A DNA stretch of 64,000 nucleotides from Dyadobacter psychrophilus (GTDB lineage: Bacteria > Bacteroidota > Bacteroidia > Cytophagales > Spirosomataceae), in assembly GCF_900167945.1 (NCBI RefSeq), contig NZ_FUZA01000001.1, positions 1,632,858 through 1,696,857 of the forward strand, given 5' to 3'. Positions within the stretch are counted from its first letter, which is position 1. Every line of letters starts with the position of its first letter. Shown piece by piece: positions 35,467 through 45,128 of this stretch. A model generated the notes under the pieces. That model was not told the origin of the DNA and ran no database searches. It saw only the letters and a program-made list of their open reading frames with translations. The translations under genes were made by a program, and so were the position numbers.

Positions 35467-35562
35467 GCCGCGGTAATCCACCGATGTAAGTCTCAGCAAC
35501 TCCTATTACATTCCCGTTATTAAAGAATCTGTTTGGAGTGAAGTGGCTTAATTTTTAGAATC

Positions 35563-36882
35563 ATGGATAACAATCAAATCGTTACAGCGCTTTTTGACGC
35601 TGTACAAAACAATAATCTGGACATTGCCGGCGCAGACAAAAAATTTTACACCAAACTTGTTCTGCACGCTGCCGAAATTCGTGATCTATACACACAACTA
35701 TATAATGATCACCCCGAGTTTGGCACCAACTTTACAAAGTTGATAGAAGTGCTGATTTCCGCACATCTTAACCGCCCACAGGAATTAAAAGACCGCGATA
35801 ACAAGAAGCCCGAAAACTGGTATATCAGTAACGAACTCGCTGGAATGAGCATTCATATGGACCGGTTCAGTGGCGGTCTGAATGCACTGCGAGACAAATT
35901 TCCCTATTTCCAAGATCTCGGGATCAATGTGCTTCACCTCATCAATGCGGGAACAAATCTTAACGAAATAAGAGCTGCCATGCATCAAAATGGCATGTCC
36001 CTTATGTTGGATTTGAGTCAAAATAACCAAGCAATTTCTGATTGTACCAATCCCGCTGGATTAGTAAAGCTATTAGAAGAAATTTTCACCCAGGCTAATG
36101 TCGGAGTGGATATTTTACGGATTGATGTTGCTGATTTTAAAGAAAACCAATTTCATATCCATACCATTTTCCAGTTAGTTAAACAATGTTTGCAGGTTAC
36201 ATCGCCAGGAATGGCCCTGGCGGTTTCAGCAATTGGTTCAGCAGAAGAAGCGATGACGTTTTTTGGTGAAGGCCGATATATGGCTAAGGAAGCTGATTTT
36301 GTATACAATACCACGCAAACGGCCCTGCAACGGGATGCGCTGGCTTCCGGGCAGGTTACTGAGATGGCGGAAGCGGAGGTTCTTATGCTGAATAAACCGT
36401 TCGGTACAACCTGGATCACATCTGCAAGTAATGTCGGTAACACAGGTAACTCTTCCGCTTCCCTTCAACAAATACTGCTCATGCAAGCCAATTGTTTCTT
36501 AATTGGCGGACTTCCGATGCTGTCTTACCAGGATGAGTTGGAAGGCACAATTGAAAGCAAGATTTTTTCCGGAATTAAAAAATTGCTCACAATCCGGAAA
36601 AGGCTGAATGTGGTTGCTGATACAAAAAATACGCGCTGGCTGCCCCGGCACAATATCCACATTGCGGGTTTCGTACGAAATGGTCGCGAAAAGGCGCTCT
36701 ATTGTATTTTCAATTACAGCAACGAAAGCGCATATTTAACGTGGCACTCATTTCGGCACAATGGTTTGGCGCCTGAAAAATTGTATGACCATTGGCGTGA
36801 AGATTACTATGAACCCGGCAGTGACGCCGAATTTTTGGTGATCGAACCTTATGGATTTTATCTGCTTGAAGTAGTGGCCTGA
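35563..36882 (+). CDS. GH13 amylosucrase-like protein, probably a pseudoenzyme
   Basis: The 439-residue cytoplasmic protein matches amylosucrase-type GH13 enzymes in its N-terminal helical domain and barrel start (WYISNELAGMSIHMDRFSGG, LRDKFPYFQDLGINVLHL) but is some 200 residues shorter. Of the four GH13 motifs, region II keeps the nucleophile (ILRIDVADF, D188). Region I has LMLDLSQNN where DxxxNH is expected. Region III has AVSAIGS, so the acid/base Glu is replaced by Ser222. Region IV has ITSASNVGN instead of a His-Asp pair. The late GGLPMLSYQDELEG loop is retained. The fold is clear, but hydrolysis or transfer by the GH13 mechanism is unlikely. It precedes the CBM6 glycosidase gene by 81 bp. 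Confidence 0.78.
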   Translation: MDNNQIVTALFDAVQNNNLDIAGADKKFYTKLVLHAAEIRDLYTQLYNDHPEFGTNFTKLIEVLISAHLNRPQELKDRDNKKPENWYISNELAGMSIHMDRFSGGLNALRDKFPYFQDLGINVLHLINAGTNLNEIRAAMHQNGMSLMLDLSQNNQAISDCTNPAGLVKLLEEIFTQANVGVDILRIDVADFKENQFHIHTIFQLVKQCLQVTSPGMALAVSAIGSAEEAMTFFGEGRYMAKEADFVYNTTQTALQRDALASGQVTEMAEAEVLMLNKPFGTTWITSASNVGNTGNSSASLQQILLMQANCFLIGGLPMLSYQDELEGTIESKIFSGIKKLLTIRKRLNVVADTKNTRWLPRHNIHIAGFVRNGREKALYCIFNYSNESAYLTWHSFRHNGLAPEKLYDHWREDYYEPGSDAEFLVIEPYGFYLLEVVA

Positions 36883-36963
36883 ATAACCTAGTAAAATTTC
36901 TACATTCTACCTGAAATTATTCAAAGAAATTGTATCTTCCGAGAAAAAATATACTCCTCAGGC

Positions 36964-39900
36964 ATGAAAAAACTTTTACTAGCTTACTTTTTGCTTTCCT
37001 CCTTTATTAGTCAGGCTCAGTCATATAAGTCGCTTCCAGGTAAGATTGAGGCGGAGGATTACACCACAATGAACTCAGTAGGCACTGAGGGCACATCAGA
37101 CATAGACGGCGGCCAGAATGTTGGCTGGATTCAGGATGGCAGCTGGATGGATTATGACGTGAATGCGACCGTCGCAGGTTACTACACATTCCGTTTTAGA
37201 GTTGCCAACGGGTACAGTCCGGAAGCTATGCTTTCGGTGAAAAATGCCAATGGCGACATGCTTGGACAGCGCATTTTGCCAGAAACCGGCGGCATGCAGA
37301 ACTACACGACCGTTAGCTTTGTAGCGTTGCTTCCGCAAGGCAACCAGACATTAAGAATTTTCGCAGAAAAGGGCGGTTTTAACTTCAACTGGTTTGAAGG
37401 ATCCGCATCACGCAATGTTTCCGGGAGGATAGAGGCAGAAGATTTCGATGCTGTAAGCGATGTCCGGACGGAGACAACGGCTGATACGGACGGAAATCTT
37501 AATGTGGGTTATATTGACGATGGCGATTATTTGGATTATAACATTAAACTCGCATCAGGCGGCACTTACACGGCCAATTTCAGGATTGCCAATAGTTATG
37601 GTTCAGGTGTTATTGAAATAAAAAACGGCAGCGGAACATTGCTGGGACAGCTGAATGTGCCGCAAACAGGCGGCTGGCAAAATTGGGCCACTATCAGCAC
37701 ACAACTAACATTGCCAGCAGGAAGTCAGGTTATCCGCCTGGCAACTCCCCAGGGTGCATTCAATTTTAACTGGTTTGAACTCGTTTCCCAGGGCGAACCA
37801 ACCATCGGTACAGCATTGCCTGCAAGAATGCAGGCTGAAAGTTTTGACGCGTCCAACAACATTGGAACAGAGGCAACCACTGATGACGGCGGCGGTGAAA
37901 ATGTAGGCTGGATCCAGGACGACAGTTGGATGGAATACAAGGTGAACTCCGCTGAGCAAGGCATTTACACTTTCAGTTATCGCGTGGCAAATGGTTATAG
38001 TCCCGAAGCCTCTTTCGCTTTAAAAAAGGGCGACGGAACGGAACTCGGCCGCATTACGGTCCCACAAACGGGTGGCATGCAGGGCTGGCGAACCGTTAAT
38101 ATGCTGGCAGCACTGCCCGCAGGAAACGAAACATTAAAAATACAGTCATTGAAAAGCGGCTGGAATTTTAACTGGTTTGAAGCCAAAGCATCGCGCCCGC
38201 TTACGGGCAGAATGGAAGCCGAAACATTTGACCTCGCCAGCGACGTGAGAACGGAAGAAACCTCCGACACAGACGGCGGCTCAGCGGTCACTTACATTGA
38301 CGACGCCGACTGGCTCGATTACAATGTGAAGATTGCAGCGGCTGGCGCTTATACCATCGGTTTCCGGATTTCTAATAGTTATGGAAACGGCCTTATTGAG
38401 ATCAAAAATGGCGCTGGCAACGTCCTTGGAAACATTAATGTTCCGCAAACAGGCGGCTGGAACAATTACAGCACAATCCGCACGACGGTTAACCTTCCAG
38501 CCGGCAGTCAGATTTTACGAATTTATGCAAACCGCGGTGCGTTCAATCTGAACTGGTTTGAAATCACAACAGGCACCGTTCAGGAACAATCGACCATTAC
38601 ATTTGGCGAGCTTGGTACCAAAGGTTTGCAGGAAGGAACATTTAATCTCGTTGCCAGTAGCAATAACATTGAGTCGCCCATTACTTTTTCTTCTTCCAAC
38701 ACCGCAGTAGCGACCGTTTCTAATGCCACCGGCGTTTGGAAAGCAACACTTGTTGGCGCGGGACAAACTACAATAATCGCTTCGCAAAGCGCAAGCGAGC
38801 ATTATCTGCAAGCGGAAAATGTGAGCAGAGATTTGACAGTTACGGAACAATCCACCCCAACAGATCCGATTGCCGGAGCCAAAATTATTCTCGATCCGAA
38901 ACGCTGGTACCAGCTGACCAACGCCGCCAACGGATTGGAAGGCCTTTTTGATGGTAACACTCAAGCGGATGTGCTGACAGGCTGGGGAAAGGCAATTGAC
39001 TATTATGACGCTTATTATCCGCTTAAAGATGGTGAGCAAATCACATTGGAAAGTGTTAAATTTTTCGATTTTACAGGTTCGACAGAAAATCAACCGTTTA
39101 TATTGTCTGTGATTGACGATCAATGGAACCGCATTCAGGTGGCAACATTCACTGGTTCCGTTTATAATGGCTGGGTGGGACCTTATCCAGACAGAGCTTC
39201 AAACAATCAATTCACGCTGGACGCGCCTGTTTCCAACATTCGTTATCTCGTTTTAACAATTCCAAATCTGCTTCCTACCGAATTGGAACTGTATGGAAGT
39301 TACACGCCAGCACCTCCATCCAACGCGCCGGGACGAACAAAGAACATCCGGTTAAAGGATCTGCTGGGCGTGAATGGTTATGAATGGAATTTCCAGGATG
39401 GCGCTCATACCGAATCGCTTGTAGAGTCGAAAGTGACCGCTGCCAAAAGTTTTTCCGGTTTCAGACATTATATGGATTGGGAAAAACTGGAATCCAGAGA
39501 AGGCGTTTTCTCTTATAACCCGACATTGAGCGGAAGCTGGAATTATGACCTGATTTATGAAAGATTAAAACAGGAAAACATTGAAGTGCTGGCCTGCCTT
39601 AAAACGCTTCCAGGCTGGATGCTGGCCTCTTACCCCGAAGGAGAAAGAGATTCCGAGAACGTGCCGGTTCGCTATGGAAAGGATTTCAAAGATCCGCTTT
39701 CCTACATCGAGCAAGCCAAAGTTGCTTTCCAATATGTTGCACGTTACGGCAGCAATGTGAATGTTGATCCATCATTATTGAAAGTGGATACGATTCCAAG
39801 ATGGTTTGGCGATTATGCCAATACAGTAAAAATTGGCCTGGATCTGATCAAATACATTGAATGCGATAACGAGCGTGACAAATGGTGGAAAGGCAGAAAA

Positions 39901-41124
39901 GGTTACCAGACTGCACGCGAATATGCAGCCAATATTTCTGCATTCTACGATGGGCATAAAAACACGATGGGCGCAGGCGTAGGTGTGAAAAATGCCGACC
40001 CAAATATGAAGGTCGTTATCGCAGGAATGGTTACAGGCCCGGATTATCTTAAAGGAATGGTTGACTGGTGTAAGGAATTCAGAGGTTACCGCCCGGACGG
40101 CAGTGTAAACCTTTGCTGGGACGTTGTCAATTTCCACCTTTATACGGATGATGCTTCATCAAACCAAAGCGGCACTTCCACGCGTGGAGTGGCTCCTGAG
40201 GTTGGTAATGCACATATCACGCTTGATAATTTTGTAAAGACTTCCAAAGAAATGTCTCAGGATATGCCGGTTTGGATCACGGAAGCGGGTTATGATCTAA
40301 CGCAAACCAGCCCGTTGAAAGCGATCCCTATTGGCGATAAATCTCCGATGCAAACACAAGCAGACTGGATCCTGCGCACGTCGCTATTTTCTGCCCGTCA
40401 TGGGATCGAAAAGATTTTTTATTATCAAATGTATGATGATAACCCTGCCTGGGGATGGATGTTTGGTTCTTCGGGGCTATTAAACGACGATCAGTCGCGC
40501 AGACCGGTTTCAGATTATTTTATTCAAACCAAAAACCTGTTTGGTGATTACATTTACAAAGAAACCATTCATGCTGACCCGGTTGTGGATCGCTATGAGC
40601 TGAACGGAAAATCGCTGTTCATACTGGCTATCCCCGACGAAGTGGGCCGCACAGCGGAGTATACTATTGATTTAGGTGAAACTGGCGTTGCGAAAATTTA
40701 TACACCCACTGCCGGAAGCGATTACATGGCCATGCAGGAAAAAGGCATTGTGGATGGAAAAGTGACAGTTACGGTTACAGAAACACCGATTTTCGTGATT
40801 GCTTCAAGTGCTCAAAATGCCCGGACCGCAGCCGCAGCGCCGGAGTTAATTAACGAATTGCCTCTGCATGAAGATGTAAATGTTTTCCCAAATCCGGCAG
40901 CAGATTTTATCAACATTGAATTGGCAAATGAAAATAGCGCAAATGTTGAGTTGAAACTTTTTGACGCAAAGACAGGAAGACTTTATAAAAACGGTTATCT
41001 ACAAAAACAATCAAATAAATTATCCCATAAGCTTGATTTGACACATTTGCCGGTTGGCACTTACATTATCGAGGTGAAGCAGGGAAATCAAAGCACATTC
41101 CGCAAAGTGGCAAAAGTGCTTTAA
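36964..41124 (+). CDS. Secreted clan-A glycosidase with four CBM6 modules and T9SS sorting domain
   Basis: The 1386-residue protein has, in order: a signal peptide (1-18), four CBM6-like carbohydrate-binding modules starting near residues 26, 154, 287 and 415 (each IEAEDY/F-like, ending NFNWFE), an Ig-like module (about 536-630), a beta-sandwich (637-780), a (beta/alpha)8 catalytic domain at about 789-1250 and a T9SS sorting domain from about 1306 (VNVFPNPAADFINI, RKVAKVL). The catalytic pair is probably E970 in YIECDNERDKWW and E1107 in VWITEAGYD, the clan GH-A arrangement; the exact GH family is not certain from sequence alone. CBM6 modules bind xylan, beta-glucan or agarose in known cases. 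It ends tail to tail with the next gene, overlapping by 4 bp. Confidence 0.85.
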   Translation: MKKLLLAYFLLSSFISQAQSYKSLPGKIEAEDYTTMNSVGTEGTSDIDGGQNVGWIQDGSWMDYDVNATVAGYYTFRFRVANGYSPEAMLSVKNANGDMLGQRILPETGGMQNYTTVSFVALLPQGNQTLRIFAEKGGFNFNWFEGSASRNVSGRIEAEDFDAVSDVRTETTADTDGNLNVGYIDDGDYLDYNIKLASGGTYTANFRIANSYGSGVIEIKNGSGTLLGQLNVPQTGGWQNWATISTQLTLPAGSQVIRLATPQGAFNFNWFELVSQGEPTIGTALPARMQAESFDASNNIGTEATTDDGGGENVGWIQDDSWMEYKVNSAEQGIYTFSYRVANGYSPEASFALKKGDGTELGRITVPQTGGMQGWRTVNMLAALPAGNETLKIQSLKSGWNFNWFEAKASRPLTGRMEAETFDLASDVRTEETSDTDGGSAVTYIDDADWLDYNVKIAAAGAYTIGFRISNSYGNGLIEIKNGAGNVLGNINVPQTGGWNNYSTIRTTVNLPAGSQILRIYANRGAFNLNWFEITTGTVQEQSTITFGELGTKGLQEGTFNLVASSNNIESPITFSSSNTAVATVSNATGVWKATLVGAGQTTIIASQSASEHYLQAENVSRDLTVTEQSTPTDPIAGAKIILDPKRWYQLTNAANGLEGLFDGNTQADVLTGWGKAIDYYDAYYPLKDGEQITLESVKFFDFTGSTENQPFILSVIDDQWNRIQVATFTGSVYNGWVGPYPDRASNNQFTLDAPVSNIRYLVLTIPNLLPTELELYGSYTPAPPSNAPGRTKNIRLKDLLGVNGYEWNFQDGAHTESLVESKVTAAKSFSGFRHYMDWEKLESREGVFSYNPTLSGSWNYDLIYERLKQENIEVLACLKTLPGWMLASYPEGERDSENVPVRYGKDFKDPLSYIEQAKVAFQYVARYGSNVNVDPSLLKVDTIPRWFGDYANTVKIGLDLIKYIECDNERDKWWKGRKGYQTAREYAANISAFYDGHKNTMGAGVGVKNADPNMKVVIAGMVTGPDYLKGMVDWCKEFRGYRPDGSVNLCWDVVNFHLYTDDASSNQSGTSTRGVAPEVGNAHITLDNFVKTSKEMSQDMPVWITEAGYDLTQTSPLKAIPIGDKSPMQTQADWILRTSLFSARHGIEKIFYYQMYDDNPAWGWMFGSSGLLNDDQSRRPVSDYFIQTKNLFGDYIYKETIHADPVVDRYELNGKSLFILAIPDEVGRTAEYTIDLGETGVAKIYTPTAGSDYMAMQEKGIVDGKVTVTVTETPIFVIASSAQNARTAAAAPELINELPLHEDVNVFPNPAADFINIELANENSANVELKLFDAKTGRLYKNGYLQKQSNKLSHKLDLTHLPVGTYIIEVKQGNQSTFRKVAKVL

Positions 41125-42128
41125 TAATGGGGCACCCCGCGGTTCGCCATCCTGCTTCCATCCAGCCTGGAAATATTGAACTTATCCCGATATTCCTTCG
41201 GCGTAACGCCTGTGCTCTTTTTAAAAAGTTGTCGAAACGATTTGAGATCATTATAGCCTGAGTTCAACATCACTTCAAGCACGCTTTGATCTGTTTGTGC
41301 GAGAAGTTTTTTGGCAGCCTCTATGCGCGTTCTTTGTAAATATTCAATCGGTGTAACCCCAACTGCCTGCTTGAACCGCCGCACCACATTGCGCCTGCTG
41401 GCCGGAATATCCTGGATCAAAGCCTCAATCGTGCTCCCCTCCTGATATTCCTTTTCAATTTTCTGCTGGGCCATGTTTACCAAACCGTCCCCATGGTCCA
41501 GCGAAGGTGAAAATGTCCCGAAATAAGTCTGCTGCTCACGGTCCATATCAATCGCAAACATTTTAGCAGTGCGAAGGGTCAACTCCTTGCCGCAAAATCT
41601 CTGGATCAAATAAAGCATTAAATGAAAACTGCTCGTCGCGCCGCCGCTTGTGTAGATGCCATGGTCATCCGTTACAACAGCATCGCTTTTCATAATTACT
41701 TCCGGGAAGTTTGAAGCCAGCGCCATCGCGGCGTCAATGTGCGTTGTGGCCTCTTTTCCATTCAGTAAACCTGCCGCTGCGAGCAAGAAGGCACCCGTAC
41801 AAAAGCTCGCAATTTCAGCCCCGTTCTTGTATTGATCCCAAAGCCACGGAATACAAATCTGGTTTTTCGCAATCGAAGCTTTTAAATCACCCGCACCGAA
41901 AGCCGGCACTAAAATGAGATTTTGCTGCTCTGCCAAAGTCACCGAGCTGATTTCATAGGCTCCGTAAAACTGAGGCGGATTGATGTCTGGTGAGAAAAGA
42001 TTAATATTGAAAAAGGGAGCGCCGTGCTCCCGCTCGTAAAACATGTTTGCTGATTCAAAAACATCCAGGATAGCCGCTACACTTAGCAAACGATGCTTAT
42101 TTGTAATCAAAAGACCTAACTGTATCAT
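41121..42128 (-). CDS. GlxA-like transcription regulator (DJ-1/PfpI plus AraC)
   Basis: The 335-residue protein has an N-terminal DJ-1/PfpI-like domain (1-190; LILVPAFGAGD, IASFCTGAFLLAAAGLLNGK with the nucleophile-elbow Cys, TSGGATSSFHLMLYLIQRF) and a C-terminal AraC-type double helix-turn-helix (IPASRRNVVRRFKQAVGVTP, then VLEVMLNSGYNDLKSFRQLF). Such regulators control catabolism or stress genes in response to small ligands. Its target is not clear; the DUF1579 gene lies divergently 215 bp away. Confidence 0.92.
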   Translation of the reverse strand: MIQLGLLITNKHRLLSVAAILDVFESANMFYEREHGAPFFNINLFSPDINPPQFYGAYEISSVTLAEQQNLILVPAFGAGDLKASIAKNQICIPWLWDQYKNGAEIASFCTGAFLLAAAGLLNGKEATTHIDAAMALASNFPEVIMKSDAVVTDDHGIYTSGGATSSFHLMLYLIQRFCGKELTLRTAKMFAIDMDREQQTYFGTFSPSLDHGDGLVNMAQQKIEKEYQEGSTIEALIQDIPASRRNVVRRFKQAVGVTPIEYLQRTRIEAAKKLLAQTDQSVLEVMLNSGYNDLKSFRQLFKKSTGVTPKEYRDKFNISRLDGSRMANRGVPHY

Positions 42129-42343
42129 TGTTTTAACGATTTAAGCAAAGTGCGGGACAATATACTGTTTTTTTGTCTCAAATGCCCCTGCTAGTTGACC
42201 GTTTGAAGCCAGCTTGTTACAAATTCTGTCCTTATTTTTGTTTTAAACTAAAATCGAATATTAACATTAATGGCATGGATGCATAAGTGGGCCTAAAAAG
42301 CATTAGTGGAAATCCGTGCATCCGTGGCAAAAATCCGAAACTT

Positions 42344-42841
42344 ATGAGCAAATCAAAATTCGAAACATCTCTGGAATCAGGCGTTCACAATCAGTTGCAA
42401 TCTCTCGTCGGAAGTTGGAAAGGAACCACTAAAACGTGGTTCGAACCGGGAGTAGTAGCCGACGAATCACCAATGGAAGGAACTATCCGGTCTATCCTGG
42501 GAGGCAGATTCGTCATCCACGAATACAATGGATCATTAACCGATCAGCCATTTGAAGGCATTGCCATTTACGGCCACGATATCCCAAACAACAATTTCCA
42601 GTCCGCCTGGATCGACAGTTTCCATATGGGCACCGGGATCATGTTATCCAGCGGCGCTCCCACAACATCCGGCTTTTCCGTACTAGGCAGTTACGGCGGC
42701 CCTGATTTCCCCGAACCCTGGGGCTGGCGAACCGTTGTCGAACTTCTGGACAATGACAACCTCATCATCACAGCTTACAACATTTCACCAGAAGGCCAGG
42801 AAGACAAGGCTACGGAGACGGTTTATAAGCGAGTTGGGTGA
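42344..42841 (+). CDS. DUF1579-family protein
   Basis: The 165-residue product has the DUF1579 pattern: HNQLQSLVGSWKGTTKTWFE at the start, GGRFVIHEYNGSLTDQPFEG in the middle and a lipocalin-like beta-rich remainder ending in KATETVYKRVG. The start is the ATG at 42344; the frame upstream opens only with a GTG at 42287. A TATTTTTG -7-like box occurs at 42233-42240. The stop codon lies inside a 47-bp palindrome. The family has no established reaction. Confidence 0.85.
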   Translation: MSKSKFETSLESGVHNQLQSLVGSWKGTTKTWFEPGVVADESPMEGTIRSILGGRFVIHEYNGSLTDQPFEGIAIYGHDIPNNNFQSAWIDSFHMGTGIMLSSGAPTTSGFSVLGSYGGPDFPEPWGWRTVVELLDNDNLIITAYNISPEGQEDKATETVYKRVG

Positions 42842-42880
42842 TCAATTGGGCAGACAGTGTCTGCCCAATTGATCACCCAA
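42834..42880. repeat. 47-bp perfect palindrome over the DUF1579 stop codon
   Basis: Arms of 23 bp (42834-42856 and 42858-42880) are exact complements around a single central G. The left arm contains the last codons and the TGA stop of the DUF1579 gene. No T-run follows, so it is not a standard terminator, although it would form a very stable hairpin in RNA and might act as one or as an RNase-protecting end. Confidence 0.9.
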
Positions 42881-42928
42881 TGGCACGGATTTGTTAACCA
42901 TCGGTAAGAGGTTACAAATCTGCTAAAA

Positions 42929-44098
42929 ATGAATTACTTGATCCGACTTTTGATTGTGTTGGTGGTTGTGGGGTTTGTCGTTTCCTGTAAGCCCGTTCCG
43001 GTTTCGCATTGGTTTCCGGTGACACCGCGGGAACATTATGAGAAAGAGCTCTTTAAGGCCAAAATGGAGAAGACCGCAGCTGGCCAAACCTGGTTCAGCG
43101 TTGGTGAGGCCGTTTTGAATGATTCACTGTTTTCCCTTGCCCCTTATCAGGAGCGGTTTTTCCTGGGCGATTCTGTTCCGGCGCAGGCTATCCGGTTGAA
43201 AATTCCAGAAGGAAGGAAATTAGTTATCGCACCCTCACGAGAGCCGGGTGATACGTCCGCTCATTTTTTTATGGAGCTTTATAAGATCAAACGCAATGGC
43301 AAGCCTCAACGCCTCGACTACATCAGCAACAAAACGCAAACATTGATTTACACAAATGAGGATAACGATACATTATTGCTGCGCCTACAGACTGGCCTTG
43401 CCGAAAAAACAGCAGTATCCCTGTCATTAACCACCGAACCAGCATTAGGTTTCCCGGTTTCAGGACATAGCATGTCTTCTGTGATCAGTTTCTGGGGAGC
43501 CGACCGGGATGGCGGAATCCGTTCACACGAAGGGGTTGACATCCGGGCAAAACGCGGAACGCCCGTAATTGCAGCTCAAAATGGATTTGTAACACAAACG
43601 GGCACCAATAATCTTGGAGGAAAAGTTGTTTTCTTATCTTCCATGAGCAGTCCCTATTCATTATATTATGCACATTTGGACAGTCAACTTGTCTCGGTAG
43701 GTGAGCGTGTAGTGGTTGGTGACACGCTTGGATTGGTCGGAAATACAGGAAATGCCATTACAACTGCGCCGCATCTGCACTTTGGCATTTATGCGCGCGG
43801 TTCCGGAGCGGTGAACCCGTTGCCATTCATCGACAATCGCAAGGAGAAAATTCCCGGCTTGCCTGAGCAATCACGCTGGCTGGGAGATACGGTCCGCATT
43901 CGGCGAAAAGCCAATTTATATATTTCTCCGCAGTTTGAACAGTCTGGCCAGATCGCTATCCTTGCTGCCAATACATCGGTGCGGATATTGGGAGAAATGG
44001 CGAAAGGCTTCCGGGTGGAACTGGAAAATGGCACGAAAGGATATATTCCTACCGTGCCGCTGGCAACATATTCAAAACAAATTTCTTCAATCAGATAA
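42929..44098 (+). CDS. M23 peptidase lipoprotein with C-terminal SH3-like domain
   Basis: The 389-residue product has an SPII signal (VVVGFVVSC, Cys20). A zinc endopeptidase domain follows from about residue 180: H200 and D204 in HEGVDIRAKRGTPV are the first ligands, YYAHL the middle strand and H282/H284 in PHLHFGIYARG the last part. The C-terminus is an SH3-like segment (VRIRRKANLYISPQ, then GYIPTVPL). It probably cleaves peptidoglycan cross-links and is tethered to a membrane. All motif positions are intact. Confidence 0.9.
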   Translation: MNYLIRLLIVLVVVGFVVSCKPVPVSHWFPVTPREHYEKELFKAKMEKTAAGQTWFSVGEAVLNDSLFSLAPYQERFFLGDSVPAQAIRLKIPEGRKLVIAPSREPGDTSAHFFMELYKIKRNGKPQRLDYISNKTQTLIYTNEDNDTLLLRLQTGLAEKTAVSLSLTTEPALGFPVSGHSMSSVISFWGADRDGGIRSHEGVDIRAKRGTPVIAAQNGFVTQTGTNNLGGKVVFLSSMSSPYSLYYAHLDSQLVSVGERVVVGDTLGLVGNTGNAITTAPHLHFGIYARGSGAVNPLPFIDNRKEKIPGLPEQSRWLGDTVRIRRKANLYISPQFEQSGQIAILAANTSVRILGEMAKGFRVELENGTKGYIPTVPLATYSKQISSIR

Positions 44099-44112
44099 CA
44101 TTGGCATACAAA

Positions 44113-44153
44113 AAATCCGAGAGCAGATGAACTGGTAAATCTGTCCCGGATTT
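44113..44153. terminator. Hairpin between convergent genes, probable terminator
   Basis: AAATCCG (44113-44119) pairs with CGGATTT (44147-44153), and CAGAT (44124-44128) with ATCTG (44139-44143) inside. The element lies between the convergent M23 and 44202-45107 genes. It is a two-part stem and only weakly T-flanked. Confidence 0.4.
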
Positions 44154-44201
44154 GCATACAGCCTGGAAGCAAGCGCCTCGGACTGTGATCTTCTATAAAA
44201 C

Positions 44202-45107
44202 CTATTTTAGTTCTGTTAACCATTGCTGGGCAAATCCGCGTGCAGCATTGGTTGGCCCGGCGCCCATTCTGTAACAAAATTTCCAGACATCATTTTTGCC
44301 TTCGTAAGCAGCATTCACAAATTTGTCGCGGTTATCAACCACCTTTGTCTTTGCAGCGAAGTCAACGCCCTTGCTTTTGTCCAGAAACTCTGTCAAGCGC
44401 GCAGAAAGCACCTTTTTAGGATCTTTCCACTTCTCATATTCTTCCGCATTCTGCTGGTTATTCTTAGCCATCGTTTGCTCCGACTGCGCAATTTCGTCGG
44501 CAGCAAGAAATTCAGCGTATTGCTTTTTAAACGCTTCAAAATCCGATTTTAAAAGCGGCTTGATCTTCTTGAAAAACGCGGCTGTCTGCTTTCCGTTTTC
44601 AATTGTTTTCTTGAAATCCGCGCGCTGATCGGCTGGCAGGCTTGTCAGCATTCCTTCCATGCCTGCATAGGTTTCACCGGACTGTATCTGGATATCGACG
44701 ATCGGGGCCATATCCGCAGCTTTCAGTCCCTGCACACCTTTCAGCCGACTGGCAAGGATCTCCGCTTTTCTTTGTTCGCTGACCTTCGCATCGGTTTGCT
44801 GAAAGTTCTTGCTGAGCCAATTGTTGTAACGGTTTTTGAATTCGTCGGATTTAAAATAATCCTTCACGAAACCACCGGCTTTGTGAATGGCGGCTGCTTG
44901 GTTTTCCGTCGAAATCGCGCGGCATGCCGCTTTTACAGAGCTGCTTACATAGGGAGAGTTTACAGTATTATTTTGCAAAGTGTTCCATAACCTTTCTTGA
45001 AAATCCTTCCGGGTGGCGCCCATTTCGGAGAAATCTTCCGAAAAGGTGAAGTTCAAAAAGCAAAGGCAGAATGCGTAGAGAAAGAGGATACTAATTTTAT
45101 TTTTCAT
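44202..45107 (-). CDS. Secreted protein of unknown function
   Basis: The 301-residue product has a signal peptide (ISILFLYAFCLCFLNFTFS), cleaved near residue 25, and a helix-rich mature part with many charged residues (FQERLWNTLQNNTVNSPYV, DFEAFKKQYAEFLAADE, VWKFCYRMGAGPTNAARGF). Two Cys residues (about 62 and 281) could form a disulphide. No known family is recognised. It is transcribed after a small lipoprotein gene 21 bp upstream and is probably in the same unit. Confidence 0.7.
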   Translation of the reverse strand: MKNKISILFLYAFCLCFLNFTFSEDFSEMGATRKDFQERLWNTLQNNTVNSPYVSSSVKAACRAISTENQAAAIHKAGGFVKDYFKSDEFKNRYNNWLSKNFQQTDAKVSEQRKAEILASRLKGVQGLKAADMAPIVDIQIQSGETYAGMEGMLTSLPADQRADFKKTIENGKQTAAFFKKIKPLLKSDFEAFKKQYAEFLAADEIAQSEQTMAKNNQQNAEEYEKWKDPKKVLSARLTEFLDKSKGVDFAAKTKVVDNRDKFVNAAYEGKNDVWKFCYRMGAGPTNAARGFAQQWLTELK

Positions 45108-45128
45108 GGCTATAATAAATGGGGGGCA

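Noticed and set aside
42241..42343. Sequence resembling dispersed CCGTGCATCCGTGGC-type repeats upstream of the DUF1579 gene
   Set aside because: I recall similar strings in other genomes but can see only one copy here, so repeat status cannot be supported.
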